A DNA stretch of 64,000 bases from Nibribacter koreensis (GTDB lineage: Bacteria > Bacteroidota > Bacteroidia > Cytophagales > Hymenobacteraceae). The notes below the pieces were generated by a model, which was not told where the DNA came from, did not search any database, and saw only the letters and a program-made list of their open reading frames with translations. The stretch is taken from positions 1 to 64,000 of the forward strand of contig NZ_BAABGX010000003.1 of the NCBI RefSeq assembly GCF_039541795.1, in the 5' to 3' direction. The position numbers and the translations under genes are program-made. Below, in pieces: positions 8,373 through 17,053 of this stretch (position 1 is its first letter; the number at the start of each line of letters is the position of its first letter).

Positions 8373-9449
8373 ATGATTTATGATTACATGGTAGTAGGCC
8401 ACGGCCTGGCCGGCGCAATTTTGACCTGTTTTCTGGAAAAGAACGCAAAAACGGTCCTGGTATTGGATGTCAACAAACCCAATGCCGCCTCAAGGGTGGC
8501 CGCTGGTCTCATCAACCCCGTAGCCGGCAAGCGCTTTGCCAAAAGCTGGCAGGTAGACGCCTTCCTGCCCGAGGCCAAGCAATTCTACCAGGAGCAATCT
8601 CAGGTGTTCCATACACCCTTCTTCCATCAGAAACCCATCTTAAAACTGTTCTCTACGCCAGAGGAGCAAAACACCTGGATGGGCAAATCTGCCGAGGCTA
8701 TTTGGGACGATTACATTGAAGCCACGCATCTGCAGTTGCCGCCCTCAGATGACGTCCACCAGGAACTGGGCGGTTTGCTCATCAAACAGGGCGGTTATGT
8801 AGAACTGCGTAAGTTTTTGCAGTTACGGGAAGAGGCCTTGTCCCAGCGGCAAGCCATCCGCAGGGAAGCCTTTAACTTTTCTGAGTTAGAGCTGTTACCA
8901 GACGGAGTGAAATACCAAGACGTACAGGCCAAAAAAATCATCTTCTGCGAGGGAGCCGGCGCGGTCAAAAATCCGTACTTTAAGTGGTTGCCCTTTTCTT
9001 TGAACAAAGGCGAAATTCTGGACATTTCTGTTGAAGGATTTGCCGCGCCCTATATCTATAACAAAGCCGTTTACGTTGTTCCTTTAGGAGAAGAAAAATA
9101 CAGAATTGGAGCCACCTATAATTGGCGTGATTTAGAGGAAGTTACCACGCCCGAGGGGCTGCAGGAACTGGTTCATAAAACAAAGGATATAATAAAGAAA
9201 CCTTTGCAGGTCACAACACAGTATGTAGGAGTACGGCCCGCCGTGCGTGATCGTAAACCCTTGGTTGGCCTTCATCCAGAACTACCGCAGTTGGCGGTGT
9301 TCAACGGCATGGGGTCTAAAGGCGTTTTAATGGCTCCCTTGCTGGCGCAACAATTGATTGGGTTATTAGAAGGGCAGGAGCCGCTTTGGAGGGAGGTAGA
9401 CATTGCCCGGTATTTTCCTTTATATTTAGCATCTAAGTCAACCATATGA
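8373..9449 (+). CDS. DadA-like FAD-dependent oxidoreductase
   Basis: About 358 residues of the DAO (D-amino-acid/glycine oxidase-like) flavoprotein family. The FAD-binding Rossmann motif starts at the N-terminus (VVGHGLAG, Gly9/11/14, with Asp32 ending the second strand). SRVAAGLINPVAGKRF and the C-terminal GVRPAVRDRKPLVG and NGMGSKGVLMAPLLA complete the FAD site. I chose ATG 8373 because a longer in-frame start adds 39 unrelated residues before the Rossmann strand. The helix after the glycine motif (residues 15-27) is encoded by a repeat copy yet has the normal length. The stop overlaps the next gene's ATG by 4 nt. The substrate is unknown. Confidence 0.85.
   Translation: MIYDYMVVGHGLAGAILTCFLEKNAKTVLVLDVNKPNAASRVAAGLINPVAGKRFAKSWQVDAFLPEAKQFYQEQSQVFHTPFFHQKPILKLFSTPEEQNTWMGKSAEAIWDDYIEATHLQLPPSDDVHQELGGLLIKQGGYVELRKFLQLREEALSQRQAIRREAFNFSELELLPDGVKYQDVQAKKIIFCEGAGAVKNPYFKWLPFSLNKGEILDISVEGFAAPYIYNKAVYVVPLGEEKYRIGATYNWRDLEEVTTPEGLQELVHKTKDIIKKPLQVTTQYVGVRPAVRDRKPLVGLHPELPQLAVFNGMGSKGVLMAPLLAQQLIGLLEGQEPLWREVDIARYFPLYLASKSTI
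8416..8453. repeat. 38-bp palindromic repeat copy 3, within the FAD oxidoreductase
   Basis: 31 of 38 positions match the consensus, including the whole core CTGTTTTCTGGAAAA and the AAAAACG end. It is translated as part of LTCFLEKNAKT in the nucleotide-binding helix. It could be coincidence, because the protein keeps normal spacing there. Confidence 0.55.
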
Positions 9450-12400
9450 GTCAACTCTATACGCGCTTTGTCTGTGTGCTTTGCCTGGTGCTTCTAGGAC
9501 TAGGAGGCAACCATGCCGCGCAGGCCCAGGCTACCAGTCCAGATGATTTTGGCAAGAACCGCATCCAGTACAAACGGTTTGCCTGGCAGTACTACAGCAC
9601 GCCCAACTTTAACGTGTACTATGCCCAGGGTGGCACAGAACTGGCCCAGCACGCCGCAGAGCACGCAGAGAAGGAACTCAAGCGCATCACGTCTCTCATT
9701 GGCTACTACCCTTACTCCAAGATCACCCTCATTGTCTACAACTCTGTCTCTGACTTAAAGCAGAGCAACATTGGCCTGGTGGATGACCCATACAAGGGCG
9801 GCAATGACGGCATGTTCATCAAAACCAAGATTGAGATACCCTATGAAGGTTCTCAAGCCGATTTGAAGCGCCAGATCAGCTACCGCATTTCTGAGCTATT
9901 GATTTCTGACATGATGTATGGCGGCAGCCTGAAAGAAGTCATCCAGAGTAATTACCTGTTGCGTTTGCCAGACTGGTTTGTGTCTGGCGCCGCCGCATAC
10001 ATCTCTGAAGGCTGGAGCGTGGAGATGGACAACTACGTGCGGGACATGATCTTGAAGACGGGCGGGCGCCGCGCAGATCCTTTGTTTGCACGCAACCAAA
10101 AAATGACCGGCCAGGCCATCTGGAATTACATCACAGAAAGGCATGGGCCCGCCGCCATCCAGAACATTCTCAACCTCACCCGCATCACCAGAGACATTGA
10201 GATTGGCATTGCCAGCAGCTTGAACATGCCGTACCGTCAGTTTGAAAAAAACTGGTTTGGCTATTATTTGCAGATGAACTCCTTTACAGAAGGACAGTTG
10301 GCCACGGCAGACAAGGACCACCGCCTCAGAAAAATCAACGCCCGCCATTACCAATTTTCAGAGCCGGTGTACAGCCCCAGCGGCAAGCAACTGGCCTACG
10401 TGATGTATGATCGCGGCGCGTATAAAGTGTTTGTGCGCGACATTGACCGCGGAAACCAGAAGCTCATCTACCGGGGAGGCTACAAAGTGCCCAATCAACA
10501 GACAGACCGCTCGGTGCCCATGCTGGCCTGGAAGTCCGAGACCGTCATTGGCATCTCAGACTACAGAAAGGGGGCTTTGAAACTACACCAGCAATCTGCC
10601 AGCAAGCGCTACTTCAGGTCCGTTGCTTCTGCCAAGCGTCTATTGGGCGGGGTGAACAATGAAATCAGCCTGAGCGGTTACAGCCAGATGACGGGTTTTG
10701 ACTATTCAGATGACGGGCAGTTCTTGGTGATGAGCGCCGTCAAAAACAACCAGACGGATCTGTACCTGTTTAGGGGCAGCCGCCTGGCCCGCCAACTCAC
10801 CAACGACGTCTATGATGACCTGCAGCCGGCATTCCTGCCGGGCACCGAGGGCAAGATAGTCTTCAGTTCTAACCGCATGGCAGATTCTTTGCAGGCCGCG
10901 CAGGGCAAGTTTGCCAACACCAACAACAACTTTGACATCTACCTGTATGACCCAACGGCTACCATTCAAAGGTTCTGGCAGCTAAGCTCCACGCCTGCCA
11001 AAGAAGAGATGCCCAAGGGGATTTCTGCCGAGGAACTGGTATACGTGGGGGAAGAGTCCGGCATCCGGTCATTGTATAGACACAACATCAACACCGGGGT
11101 CATTAACCGCGTGACTAACTTTGGGCAGAACATCAAAGCCTTTGACTACCATGCGGGTACGGGCAATCTAGCCTTTGTAGCGCTGGACCGCGCCAAAGAA
11201 TACCCGTTTCTGTACCAAGGCCAGGCTTTGACGCCGGTGGGCACAGAGTTCAAGACAGAGCGGCAGCGCATCTTAGAGGCCCACTTGCAGCGCAGAAACC
11301 AACAAGAAGCAGACCGGTTAGCCGCGGCCCAGGCTACGCGCGCCCGGTTAGACTCCCTGGCCATGGCGCAGGTATCAGACTCTACTACTGTAACCACAGA
11401 CAGTCTGGCTACTCCGCCAACTCCTGTCGTGACTCCACCACCGGCCAAACCCAGAACGGTGATGGCCTTGGGCTCTCCAGACTCATTAGACCTGCGCCGT
11501 TCCAGAGCCTATGACCTGCGCTTCGGCGTGAACAACATCGTCTCTTCTATTTACGCAGATCCGTTGCTAGGCTTCGGGTTTGTGATGGAGGTGGGCATGG
11601 CCGATTTGTTTGAGGATTACCGCATTAGAGGCGGCGTCTTTGCGCTCACAGATTTACGTACCACCAACTTCTACGCAGAATACTCTAACCTCAAAAACCG
11701 CTACGACTACCGCGTGGGCTATCAGAAGCAGAGCGTGTTCATTGATGAGGGAGGCGCCATTAGAAGACTCTCCAAGCATGAGATTCTCCCGGCGTTCAGC
11801 TATCCGTTGACCCACGCCATTAGCGTAAAAGTGTTGCCGCGGTACTCTAACATACGCTACACGGTTATTGAGAACTTCTCTGTGCCAGACGCAGTGCTGG
11901 ACTTTGCCGGCATTGGCGGCGAACTAGTTTATGACAACTCTGTGGTGACCGGTATGAACATGCGTGAGGGCACCCGCATGAAAGTAGGCGTAACCCGTAT
12001 GTATGGATTAGGCGCCGCATCAACCGGATTTGGCAAGTTCTACGCAGACCTTCGCCATTACCAGAAAATCCACAAGGAATTTGTCTGGGCCAACCGCCTG
12101 AGCTACGGACATTCTTTTGGTCCAGCACCCAAAAAGTACCTGTTAGGCGGGGTAGACAACTGGCTCACCGCCGATCAGGATGCTACTCCTATCTTTGACA
12201 ATAACCTCACCATAGACACCTACCCAGCCGAGTTCTTCTACCTGGACTTTGCCACACCAATGCGCGGATTCAACTACAACGCCCGCAACGGTACGCGCTA
12301 CGTGCTTTGGAACAGTGAACTGCGCCTGCCGGTCTTCCAGTACCTGTTTGAAGGGCCTATCAACTCGGGCTTCTTCCGGAACCTGCAACTGACGGGCTTC

Positions 12401-12652
12401 TTTGACGCCGGTACGGCCTACAACTCAGGTAACCCGTTCAGCGAGGACAATTCAGTGAATACCCAGCCCGTGCCGCGCCCTCCGTTTGAGGTGATTGTGC
12501 GCAACTTCAGGAACCCGTTCATGTTTGGCTACGGCGGCGGCGTGAGAACTACGTTGTTGGGCGTGTACGGCCGCTTTGACATTGCCTGGGGAGAGAAAGA
12601 CTTGGTGCGCGAAGGACCTAAGCTATACTTCTCCATGGGCTATGACTTCTAA
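9446..12652 (+). CDS. Degenerate MA-type peptidase / TolB-like propeller / beta-barrel outer membrane protein
   Basis: A 1068-residue exported protein. A signal peptide ends about GNHAAQAQ. Residues about 30-280 resemble peptidase-MA gluzincins (YYSTPNFNVYY, HAEKELKRITSLIGYYP), but the HExxH position reads KRQISYR near residue 150 and the usual W-x-x-E-G reads WFVSGAAAY near 178, so it is probably not catalytic. A WD40/TolB-type propeller follows (about 290-620: YSPSGKQLAYV, YSDDGQFLVMS). Next comes a low-complexity linker (TPPTPVVTPPPAK). The last 350 residues look like an Omp85/surface-antigen-type barrel (LLGGVDNWL, NSELRLPVF, aromatic C-terminus YFSMGYDF). The ATG overlaps the preceding stop. 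It is often labelled a TolB-like protein in this phylum; its function is unknown. Confidence 0.75.
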   Translation: MSQLYTRFVCVLCLVLLGLGGNHAAQAQATSPDDFGKNRIQYKRFAWQYYSTPNFNVYYAQGGTELAQHAAEHAEKELKRITSLIGYYPYSKITLIVYNSVSDLKQSNIGLVDDPYKGGNDGMFIKTKIEIPYEGSQADLKRQISYRISELLISDMMYGGSLKEVIQSNYLLRLPDWFVSGAAAYISEGWSVEMDNYVRDMILKTGGRRADPLFARNQKMTGQAIWNYITERHGPAAIQNILNLTRITRDIEIGIASSLNMPYRQFEKNWFGYYLQMNSFTEGQLATADKDHRLRKINARHYQFSEPVYSPSGKQLAYVMYDRGAYKVFVRDIDRGNQKLIYRGGYKVPNQQTDRSVPMLAWKSETVIGISDYRKGALKLHQQSASKRYFRSVASAKRLLGGVNNEISLSGYSQMTGFDYSDDGQFLVMSAVKNNQTDLYLFRGSRLARQLTNDVYDDLQPAFLPGTEGKIVFSSNRMADSLQAAQGKFANTNNNFDIYLYDPTATIQRFWQLSSTPAKEEMPKGISAEELVYVGEESGIRSLYRHNINTGVINRVTNFGQNIKAFDYHAGTGNLAFVALDRAKEYPFLYQGQALTPVGTEFKTERQRILEAHLQRRNQQEADRLAAAQATRARLDSLAMAQVSDSTTVTTDSLATPPTPVVTPPPAKPRTVMALGSPDSLDLRRSRAYDLRFGVNNIVSSIYADPLLGFGFVMEVGMADLFEDYRIRGGVFALTDLRTTNFYAEYSNLKNRYDYRVGYQKQSVFIDEGGAIRRLSKHEILPAFSYPLTHAISVKVLPRYSNIRYTVIENFSVPDAVLDFAGIGGELVYDNSVVTGMNMREGTRMKVGVTRMYGLGAASTGFGKFYADLRHYQKIHKEFVWANRLSYGHSFGPAPKKYLLGGVDNWLTADQDATPIFDNNLTIDTYPAEFFYLDFATPMRGFNYNARNGTRYVLWNSELRLPVFQYLFEGPINSGFFRNLQLTGFFDAGTAYNSGNPFSEDNSVNTQPVPRPPFEVIVRNFRNPFMFGYGGGVRTTLLGVYGRFDIAWGEKDLVREGPKLYFSMGYDF

Positions 12653-12655
12653 ATC

Positions 12656-12693
12656 CGTTTTCGGCCTGTTTTCTAGAAAACAGGCCGAAAACG
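12656..12693. repeat. 38-bp palindromic repeat copy 4 (perfect palindrome)
   Basis: A perfect self-complementary 38-mer with TCGGCCTG paired to CAGGCCGA, a compensated variant of the usual TTGGCCTG/CAGGCCAA. It starts 3 nt after the upstream stop codon, in a convergent spacer just before a separate terminator. Confidence 0.95.
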
Positions 12694-12696
12694 CCT

Positions 12697-12743
12697 AAAA
12701 GCAGAACGGCTTCTCTATCCAATAGAGAAGCCGTTCTGCTTTT
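12697..12743. terminator. Bidirectional terminator between convergent genes
   Basis: 22-nt arms (12697-12718 and 12722-12743) are exactly complementary around a 3-nt loop, with A4 and T4 at the outer ends. It serves the plus-strand barrel protein gene and the minus-strand purQ. Confidence 0.88.
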
Positions 12744-12761
12744 AAAAAGTATCTGGTTTGT

Positions 12762-13454
12762 TTAGGCTTTTACAGTCTGGAGTAAGGCCTCAAACATCAG
12801 CCTTCCGTCAGTGTTGTTCAGCTCAGGATCTACGGCTCTTTCTGGGTGCGGCATCATGCCAAACACGTTCTTTCCAGCGTTAGAGATACCGGCAATGTTG
12901 TTGGCGCTACCGTTGCAGTTGGTGTCTTCGGTTACCTTTCCGTTGGCGTCACAGTACCGGAACATGATCTGCCCGTTGTCCTGCAGTTGTTTTAGCGTGT
13001 CTGCGTCTGCATGGAAACGACCTTCGCCGTGCGCAATCGGAATTTTATAGGCTTTGCCGGGCTCTAATAGAGAGGTTGGCAACAGGTCCGTGTTCTCTGG
13101 CGTGATGTACACGTTCTGGCAGATGAACTTCTGGCTGTTGTTGCGCAGCAAGGCGCCTGGCAACAAACCGGCCTCCGTCAAGATCTGGAAGCCGTTGCAA
13201 ATGCCCCACACGTAGCCGCCGCTGTTGGCAAACTTGACCACCTCCTGCATGATAGGCGAGAAGCGGGCAATGGCACCAGAGCGCAGGTAATCTCCGTAAG
13301 AGAAGCCACCCGGCAACACTATAAAATCACAGTTCTGCAGGTCATGGTCTTTGTGCCACAGCCGTACAACTTCCTGCTCCGTGGTATGGCGCAGAGCATC
13401 AATTACATCTTGGTCACAGTTGGACCCCGGGAAAACGACAACTCCAAATTTCAT
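12762..13454 (-). CDS. purQ: Phosphoribosylformylglycinamidine synthase subunit PurQ
   Basis: A 230-residue class I glutamine amidotransferase that supplies ammonia to PurL for FGAM formation. The nucleophile is Cys86 (GICNGFQ); the His/Glu of the triad are His203 and Glu205 (MPHPERA). VFPGSNCDQDV and LPGGFSYGDYLRSGAIA are PurQ-specific. It works with PurS, encoded at 6.7 kb in this window, and a PurL outside it. A TATCTTTG element sits 4 nt before the ATG, so the mRNA may be nearly leaderless. Confidence 0.95.
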   Translation of the reverse strand: MKFGVVVFPGSNCDQDVIDALRHTTEQEVVRLWHKDHDLQNCDFIVLPGGFSYGDYLRSGAIARFSPIMQEVVKFANSGGYVWGICNGFQILTEAGLLPGALLRNNSQKFICQNVYITPENTDLLPTSLLEPGKAYKIPIAHGEGRFHADADTLKQLQDNGQIMFRYCDANGKVTEDTNCNGSANNIAGISNAGKNVFGMMPHPERAVDPELNNTDGRLMFEALLQTVKA

Positions 13455-13458
13455 GGCT

Positions 13459-13466
13459 CAAAGATA
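13459..13466 (-). promoter_or_regulatory. Candidate -7 box for purQ (TATCTTTG)
   Basis: Reads TATCTTTG on the minus strand, matching the Bacteroidota TAnnTTTG -7 element, 4 nt from the purQ ATG. No convincing -33 TTG was found, so this is tentative. Confidence 0.35.
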
Positions 13467-13540
13467 AAGAAAATACTAAGCTAGAACAGCCAGAAAACGG
13501 CCAATGTTCACTCTCTATCTTATCAACGATTAAATACCTT

Positions 13541-13548
13541 TATTTTTG
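13541..13548 (+). promoter_or_regulatory. Candidate -7 box for yicC (TATTTTTG)
   Basis: Matches TAnnTTTG 37 nt before the yicC ATG. The -33 TTG is not evident. The surrounding sequence is AT-rich, so a chance match is possible. Confidence 0.3.
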
Positions 13549-13585
13549 TACTTTTACCTATTAAATACTTTTTCCAGAAGAGGTT

Positions 13586-14467
13586 ATGCTACAATCCATG
13601 ACAGGATTTGGGTCCGCGCAGTTGGAGACCGAATCATTTACCGTTTGCGTAGAAATTAAGTCACTGAACTCTAAGTCCATGGACCTGAGCGTGCGTCTGC
13701 CGCGCAGTCTATCAGATAAGGAGCTGGAAATCAGAAACATCGTCAGTAAGAGTTTGGTGCGCGGCAAGGTGAACCTATCAGTAGAGGTATCTAGAAACAG
13801 AGCCTCCGCCGGTCGCAACCGCATTAACACAGAGCTGTTGCAGACTTACTACAAAGAGCTGGAAGTTGCCGCCTTGAACTTGGGCGCCAAGTCCCCAGAC
13901 TTGTTCAGGCTGGCCCTGCAGATGCCAGAGGTGCTACAGGCAGACACCGTAGAGGACAAAACCGAAGACCTGAACTGGGAGCAGGTGACGCCTTTGTTGC
14001 TGGAAGCCATTGATCGTTTGGTTGTCTTCCGAAACGATGAAGGCAAGGCACTCACCAATGAGATCATCTCCTACATTGACCGCATCAGAATCCTGCTGGC
14101 CGAGGTGGAAAAGCACGATCCTAGCCGCGTGGAGCAGATCAAGACCCGCATCCAGGGGCACATGCAGGAGTTGAGTTCTTCTGAGTCCTTCAACCAGAAC
14201 CGCTTTGAGCAGGAGATGATCTATTACATTGAGAAACTGGACATTGCCGAGGAGAAAGTGCGCCTAATCAACCACTTGCATTATTTCACAGAAACCGTCT
14301 ACCTGCCGGAACCAACCGGTAAGAAACTGGCTTTCATCTCTCAGGAGATAGGCCGCGAGATCAACACCATCGGGTCTAAAGCCAATGACTCTACCATTCA
14401 ACACTTGGTGGTGGAGATGAAGGAGGAACTGGAGAAAATCAAGGAACAGCTCAACAACATTCTGTAA
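13586..14467 (+). CDS. yicC: YicC family endoribonuclease
   Basis: A 293-residue cytoplasmic protein of the YicC/YloC family, endoribonucleases implicated in RNA turnover. The family start LQSMTGFGSAQ is intact, with EIKSLNSKSMDLSVRLPRSL close behind. The C-terminal DUF1732 signature (GREINTIGSKANDSTIQHLV, then a charged helix to the end) is also complete. Length is normal. It stands alone between purQ (divergent) and a secreted protease gene 52 bp downstream, the spacer being almost filled by a palindromic repeat. Confidence 0.92.
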   Translation: MLQSMTGFGSAQLETESFTVCVEIKSLNSKSMDLSVRLPRSLSDKELEIRNIVSKSLVRGKVNLSVEVSRNRASAGRNRINTELLQTYYKELEVAALNLGAKSPDLFRLALQMPEVLQADTVEDKTEDLNWEQVTPLLLEAIDRLVVFRNDEGKALTNEIISYIDRIRILLAEVEKHDPSRVEQIKTRIQGHMQELSSSESFNQNRFEQEMIYYIEKLDIAEEKVRLINHLHYFTETVYLPEPTGKKLAFISQEIGREINTIGSKANDSTIQHLVVEMKEELEKIKEQLNNIL

Positions 14468-14476
14468 GCCTTTTTT

Positions 14477-14514
14477 CGTTTTTGCCCTGTTTTCTGGAAA
14501 ATAGCCTAAAAACG
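14477..14514. repeat. 38-bp palindromic repeat copy 5
   Basis: An imperfect copy (TGCCCTG on the left, TAGCCTA on the right). It fills most of the yicC to M43-protease spacer and ends 5 nt before the protease ATG, in the ribosome-binding region. Confidence 0.9.
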
Positions 14515-14519
14515 CCCGC

Positions 14520-16637
14520 ATGCTTAAAAATTTACTCTTCTCTGTTTGTCTTTTAGGCATGACCGTGGGCGCAAGCTTTGCCCAGTCCCGGGCCTGCGCC
14601 ACCATGGAGTATGTGCAACTGCTAGAGAAGAACAGGCCGGGTCTGCGCGCGCAACTCAAGCAGCAGGCCAGAAACGTAAACCGCATAGACTACAAGCAAC
14701 TGGACGGTAAACCGGTCTTAGGGCAGGTGGTCACCATTCCGGTAGTGGTGCACGTGCTCTACAACACCAACTCGCAGAACATCTCTGAGGCCCAGATCCA
14801 ATCTCAACTAGACGTCCTGAACAAGGATTTCAGGCGCCTGAACGCAGATGCCAACAAAACGCCGGCTTTGTTCCAGGGCGTGGCCGCCGATGCCGAGATA
14901 GAATTCTGTCTGGCCAAGCAAGATCCCAACGGCGAACCCACCAACGGCATCACCAGAACTGCTACCACAGTCAAACAATTCTCTGGTCTTTCTGACTCTA
15001 TGAAGTTTGACGGCTTAGGCGGAAAGAGTGCCTGGGACAGCAAGAAATACCTCAACATCTGGGTAGTGAACTTCTCTAATGATGCCAATATTCTGGGCTT
15101 CGCGCAGTTTCCTAATTCTGGGCCGGCGTCCACAGACGGCGTAGTGATAGATTACCAGGCCTTCGGGACTACGGGCACGGCCTTGAATCCTTATAGACTG
15201 GGCCGCACTACCACCCATGAAGTAGGCCACTGGCTCAACCTGTTCCATATCTGGGGCGATGAAAGCTGCGGAGACGATGAGGTACTGGACACGCCCACCC
15301 AGGAGGAAGAAAACACCGGTTGCCCCATCTTCCCCAAAGCTAGTTGCAGCAACACCAGTGACATGTTCATGAATTACATGGACTACACCAATGATGTCTG
15401 CATGAACCTGTTCACCACGGGGCAGAAGAACGTGATGCAGGCGGTGCTTAACTCAAGTAGAAGCGGCTTGTTGTCCTCTATTGGTTGCGTGGTACCGCAG
15501 GTGCCGGCCTTAGACGGTGCCTTGATTGGCTTTAAGGCACCCAGTGACATTGTCTGCAACAACAGTGTGGCACCGGTGGTGTATCTGCGCAACTGCGGGT
15601 CTTCGGCCTTGACCAACGTGCAACTCCAATACAAAATTGACAACGGCGTGGCCCAAAACTTTACCTGGACGGGGAATCTGGCCTCATTTACCACGCAAGA
15701 AATCTCTTTGCCTAGCCAGTCTGTGGCGGCAGGGGCGCACACCTTAACCGTTACCATTCTGTCTAGCAACGGACAAACCACAGACGGTAACAGTAGCAAC
15801 AACACCGTGACGGTCAACTTTCAGGTGCAGGGCAATGCCTTGCCGCTGCTAGAAAGCTTTGAAGATGCCACGTTCCCGCCGGCGGGCTGGCGCATAAACA
15901 ACCCGCAAGAGGACCTGACCTGGCAGCGTACTACCAAGGCGGCCTTTACCGGAAGCGCCTCGGCGTTCATGCAGAACATTGAGTATCCTGAGAATGGGCC
16001 AATAGATGAACTGGTATTACCGGCCATGGACTTGACGTCGCGCGCTGCGCCCAGGCTCACGTTCCAGTTGGCGTATGCCTTGCTTTCCAAAACAGGCTAC
16101 TCAGACACTTTAGAAGTGCTGGTGTCTACAGACTGCGGTAACACCTACCAGCGCGTGTATAAGAAGTTTGGCCAGGCCTTGACCACCGTGACACCGTATT
16201 ACATGGAGGATGAATTTGTACCCAATGGCACCTCAAAATGGCGTCTGGAGACGGTTGACCTCTCTGCCTTCAGTAACGCCAAAACCGCCATCATCAAGTT
16301 CAAGCACACCACTGACTTTGAGAACAACCTCTACCTGGATGATGTGAAAGTAGATGGCAATGCCTTGGGCACCGCTGAGGAGATAGCCTTGCAATCTGTC
16401 CAGATTGCCCCTAACCCTACCACTGAGTTGGTGCAGATTACCTCTTCAGAAGTAGCCATCAGTTCTGTGCAGGTATTAGATGCATTGGGCAAAGAACTAC
16501 AAACCATCAACGTCTCCAGAACTGCCAAAGGCCAGCCTCTACAAGTGAATTTGGGCGGACTGCCAAATGGGTTGTACTTGCTGAAAGTAACCTCAGAAAA
16601 AGGCGTGACCGTGCGCCGGGTCGTTCTTTCTAAGTAG
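14520..16637 (+). CDS. Secreted M43 (pappalysin-like) zinc metalloprotease with T9SS sorting domain
   Basis: A 705-residue exported protease. The signal peptide spans residues 1-21 (LLFSVCLLGMTVGASFAQ). The M43 catalytic motif is H233-E-V-G-H237-W-L-N-L-F-H243, with the downstream Met-turn region (MFMNYMDYTND). A CARDB-like beta domain follows (about 330-430), then a MAM/cleaved-adhesin-like domain (LLESFEDATFPPAGWRI, about 440-610). The last 80 residues are a type A T9SS sorting domain (QIAPNPTTELVQI, LPNGLYLLKVTSEKG, ending RRVVLSK), so it should be exported by the PorU/PorV/SprA machinery encoded nearby. The start follows a repeat copy by 5 nt and no clear Shine-Dalgarno is seen, common in this phylum. 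Confidence 0.92.
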   Translation: MLKNLLFSVCLLGMTVGASFAQSRACATMEYVQLLEKNRPGLRAQLKQQARNVNRIDYKQLDGKPVLGQVVTIPVVVHVLYNTNSQNISEAQIQSQLDVLNKDFRRLNADANKTPALFQGVAADAEIEFCLAKQDPNGEPTNGITRTATTVKQFSGLSDSMKFDGLGGKSAWDSKKYLNIWVVNFSNDANILGFAQFPNSGPASTDGVVIDYQAFGTTGTALNPYRLGRTTTHEVGHWLNLFHIWGDESCGDDEVLDTPTQEEENTGCPIFPKASCSNTSDMFMNYMDYTNDVCMNLFTTGQKNVMQAVLNSSRSGLLSSIGCVVPQVPALDGALIGFKAPSDIVCNNSVAPVVYLRNCGSSALTNVQLQYKIDNGVAQNFTWTGNLASFTTQEISLPSQSVAAGAHTLTVTILSSNGQTTDGNSSNNTVTVNFQVQGNALPLLESFEDATFPPAGWRINNPQEDLTWQRTTKAAFTGSASAFMQNIEYPENGPIDELVLPAMDLTSRAAPRLTFQLAYALLSKTGYSDTLEVLVSTDCGNTYQRVYKKFGQALTTVTPYYMEDEFVPNGTSKWRLETVDLSAFSNAKTAIIKFKHTTDFENNLYLDDVKVDGNALGTAEEIALQSVQIAPNPTTELVQITSSEVAISSVQVLDALGKELQTINVSRTAKGQPLQVNLGGLPNGLYLLKVTSEKGVTVRRVVLSK

Positions 16638-16648
16638 ACTATTTAATG

Positions 16649-16712
16649 AAATCCGTCGGCTCGTTTTTAGCCTGTTTTCTGTAAAACAGGCTAAAAACGA
16701 GCCGACGGATTT
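16649..16712. terminator. Terminator whose loop is occupied by repeat copy 6
   Basis: Arms AAATCCGTCGGCT (16649-16661) and its exact complement (16700-16712) enclose the 38-bp repeat and are followed by one further T, for an ATTTTTA end. Without the repeat, the arms alone would make an ordinary terminator for the M43 protease. Confidence 0.8.
16662..16699. repeat. 38-bp palindromic repeat copy 6
   Basis: Near-perfect palindrome with TTAGCCTG paired to CAGGCTAA, a compensated variant of the family. It lies inside the arms of a larger gene-specific inverted repeat. Confidence 0.95.
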
Positions 16713-16750
16713 TTAGTATAGACTGCTATTGAGGCAGGACCTGAGATGGA

Positions 16751-16772
16751 TTGTTGGTGATAACACCAACAA
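16751..16772. repeat. 22-nt palindromic element, copy A
   Basis: TTGTTGGTG, then ATAA, then CACCAACAA: a 9-bp stem with a 4-nt loop. The exact reverse complement recurs at 16858-16879, 85 bp away. Unrelated to the 38-bp family. Confidence 0.75.
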
Positions 16773-16857
16773 TGGCGACCAAGTGGAAGTGTTGAGGTGC
16801 CTAATTTTTTTTAGTTGGAAGAGTTTTTAGATTAAAAATAGTAAATAACCCTTGCCC

Positions 16858-16879
16858 TTGTTGGTGTTATCACCAACAA
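16858..16879. repeat. 22-nt palindromic element, copy B (inverted)
   Basis: Exact reverse complement of 16751-16772, extended by one further C/G pair. Together the two copies bound about 85 bp of AT-rich sequence. Confidence 0.75.
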
Positions 16880-16986
16880 GCAGAACTACTTATCGGTTTA
16901 AATACAGGCCTGTATACCGGCGCAGATAATGACATCTCGCTTCTTTATAAGACCCTCACCTCCTGAATCAACAAAGAAAAGCACGT

Positions 16987-17024
16987 CGTTTTTGGCCTGA
17001 TTTCCAGAAAACAGGCCAAAAACG
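16987..17024. repeat. 38-bp palindromic repeat copy 7
   Basis: Nearly consensus (TTGGCCTG with CAGGCCAA and one core change, GATTTCC). It lies 29 bp past the stop of the minus-strand M28 peptidase. Confidence 0.94.
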
Positions 17025-17053
17025 GAAGGTGTATTTTTTCTGAAACGAAGCTT

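Larger units (their letters stand above)
16638..17053. other. 416-bp convergent spacer with two repeats and paired short palindromes
   Basis: Between the M43 protease (plus) and the M28 peptidase (minus). It holds a terminator carrying repeat copy 6, repeat copy 7, and two 22-nt dyads in opposite orientation (16751-16772 and 16858-16879). I see no credible gene; the middle is AT-rich. Confidence 0.6.
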
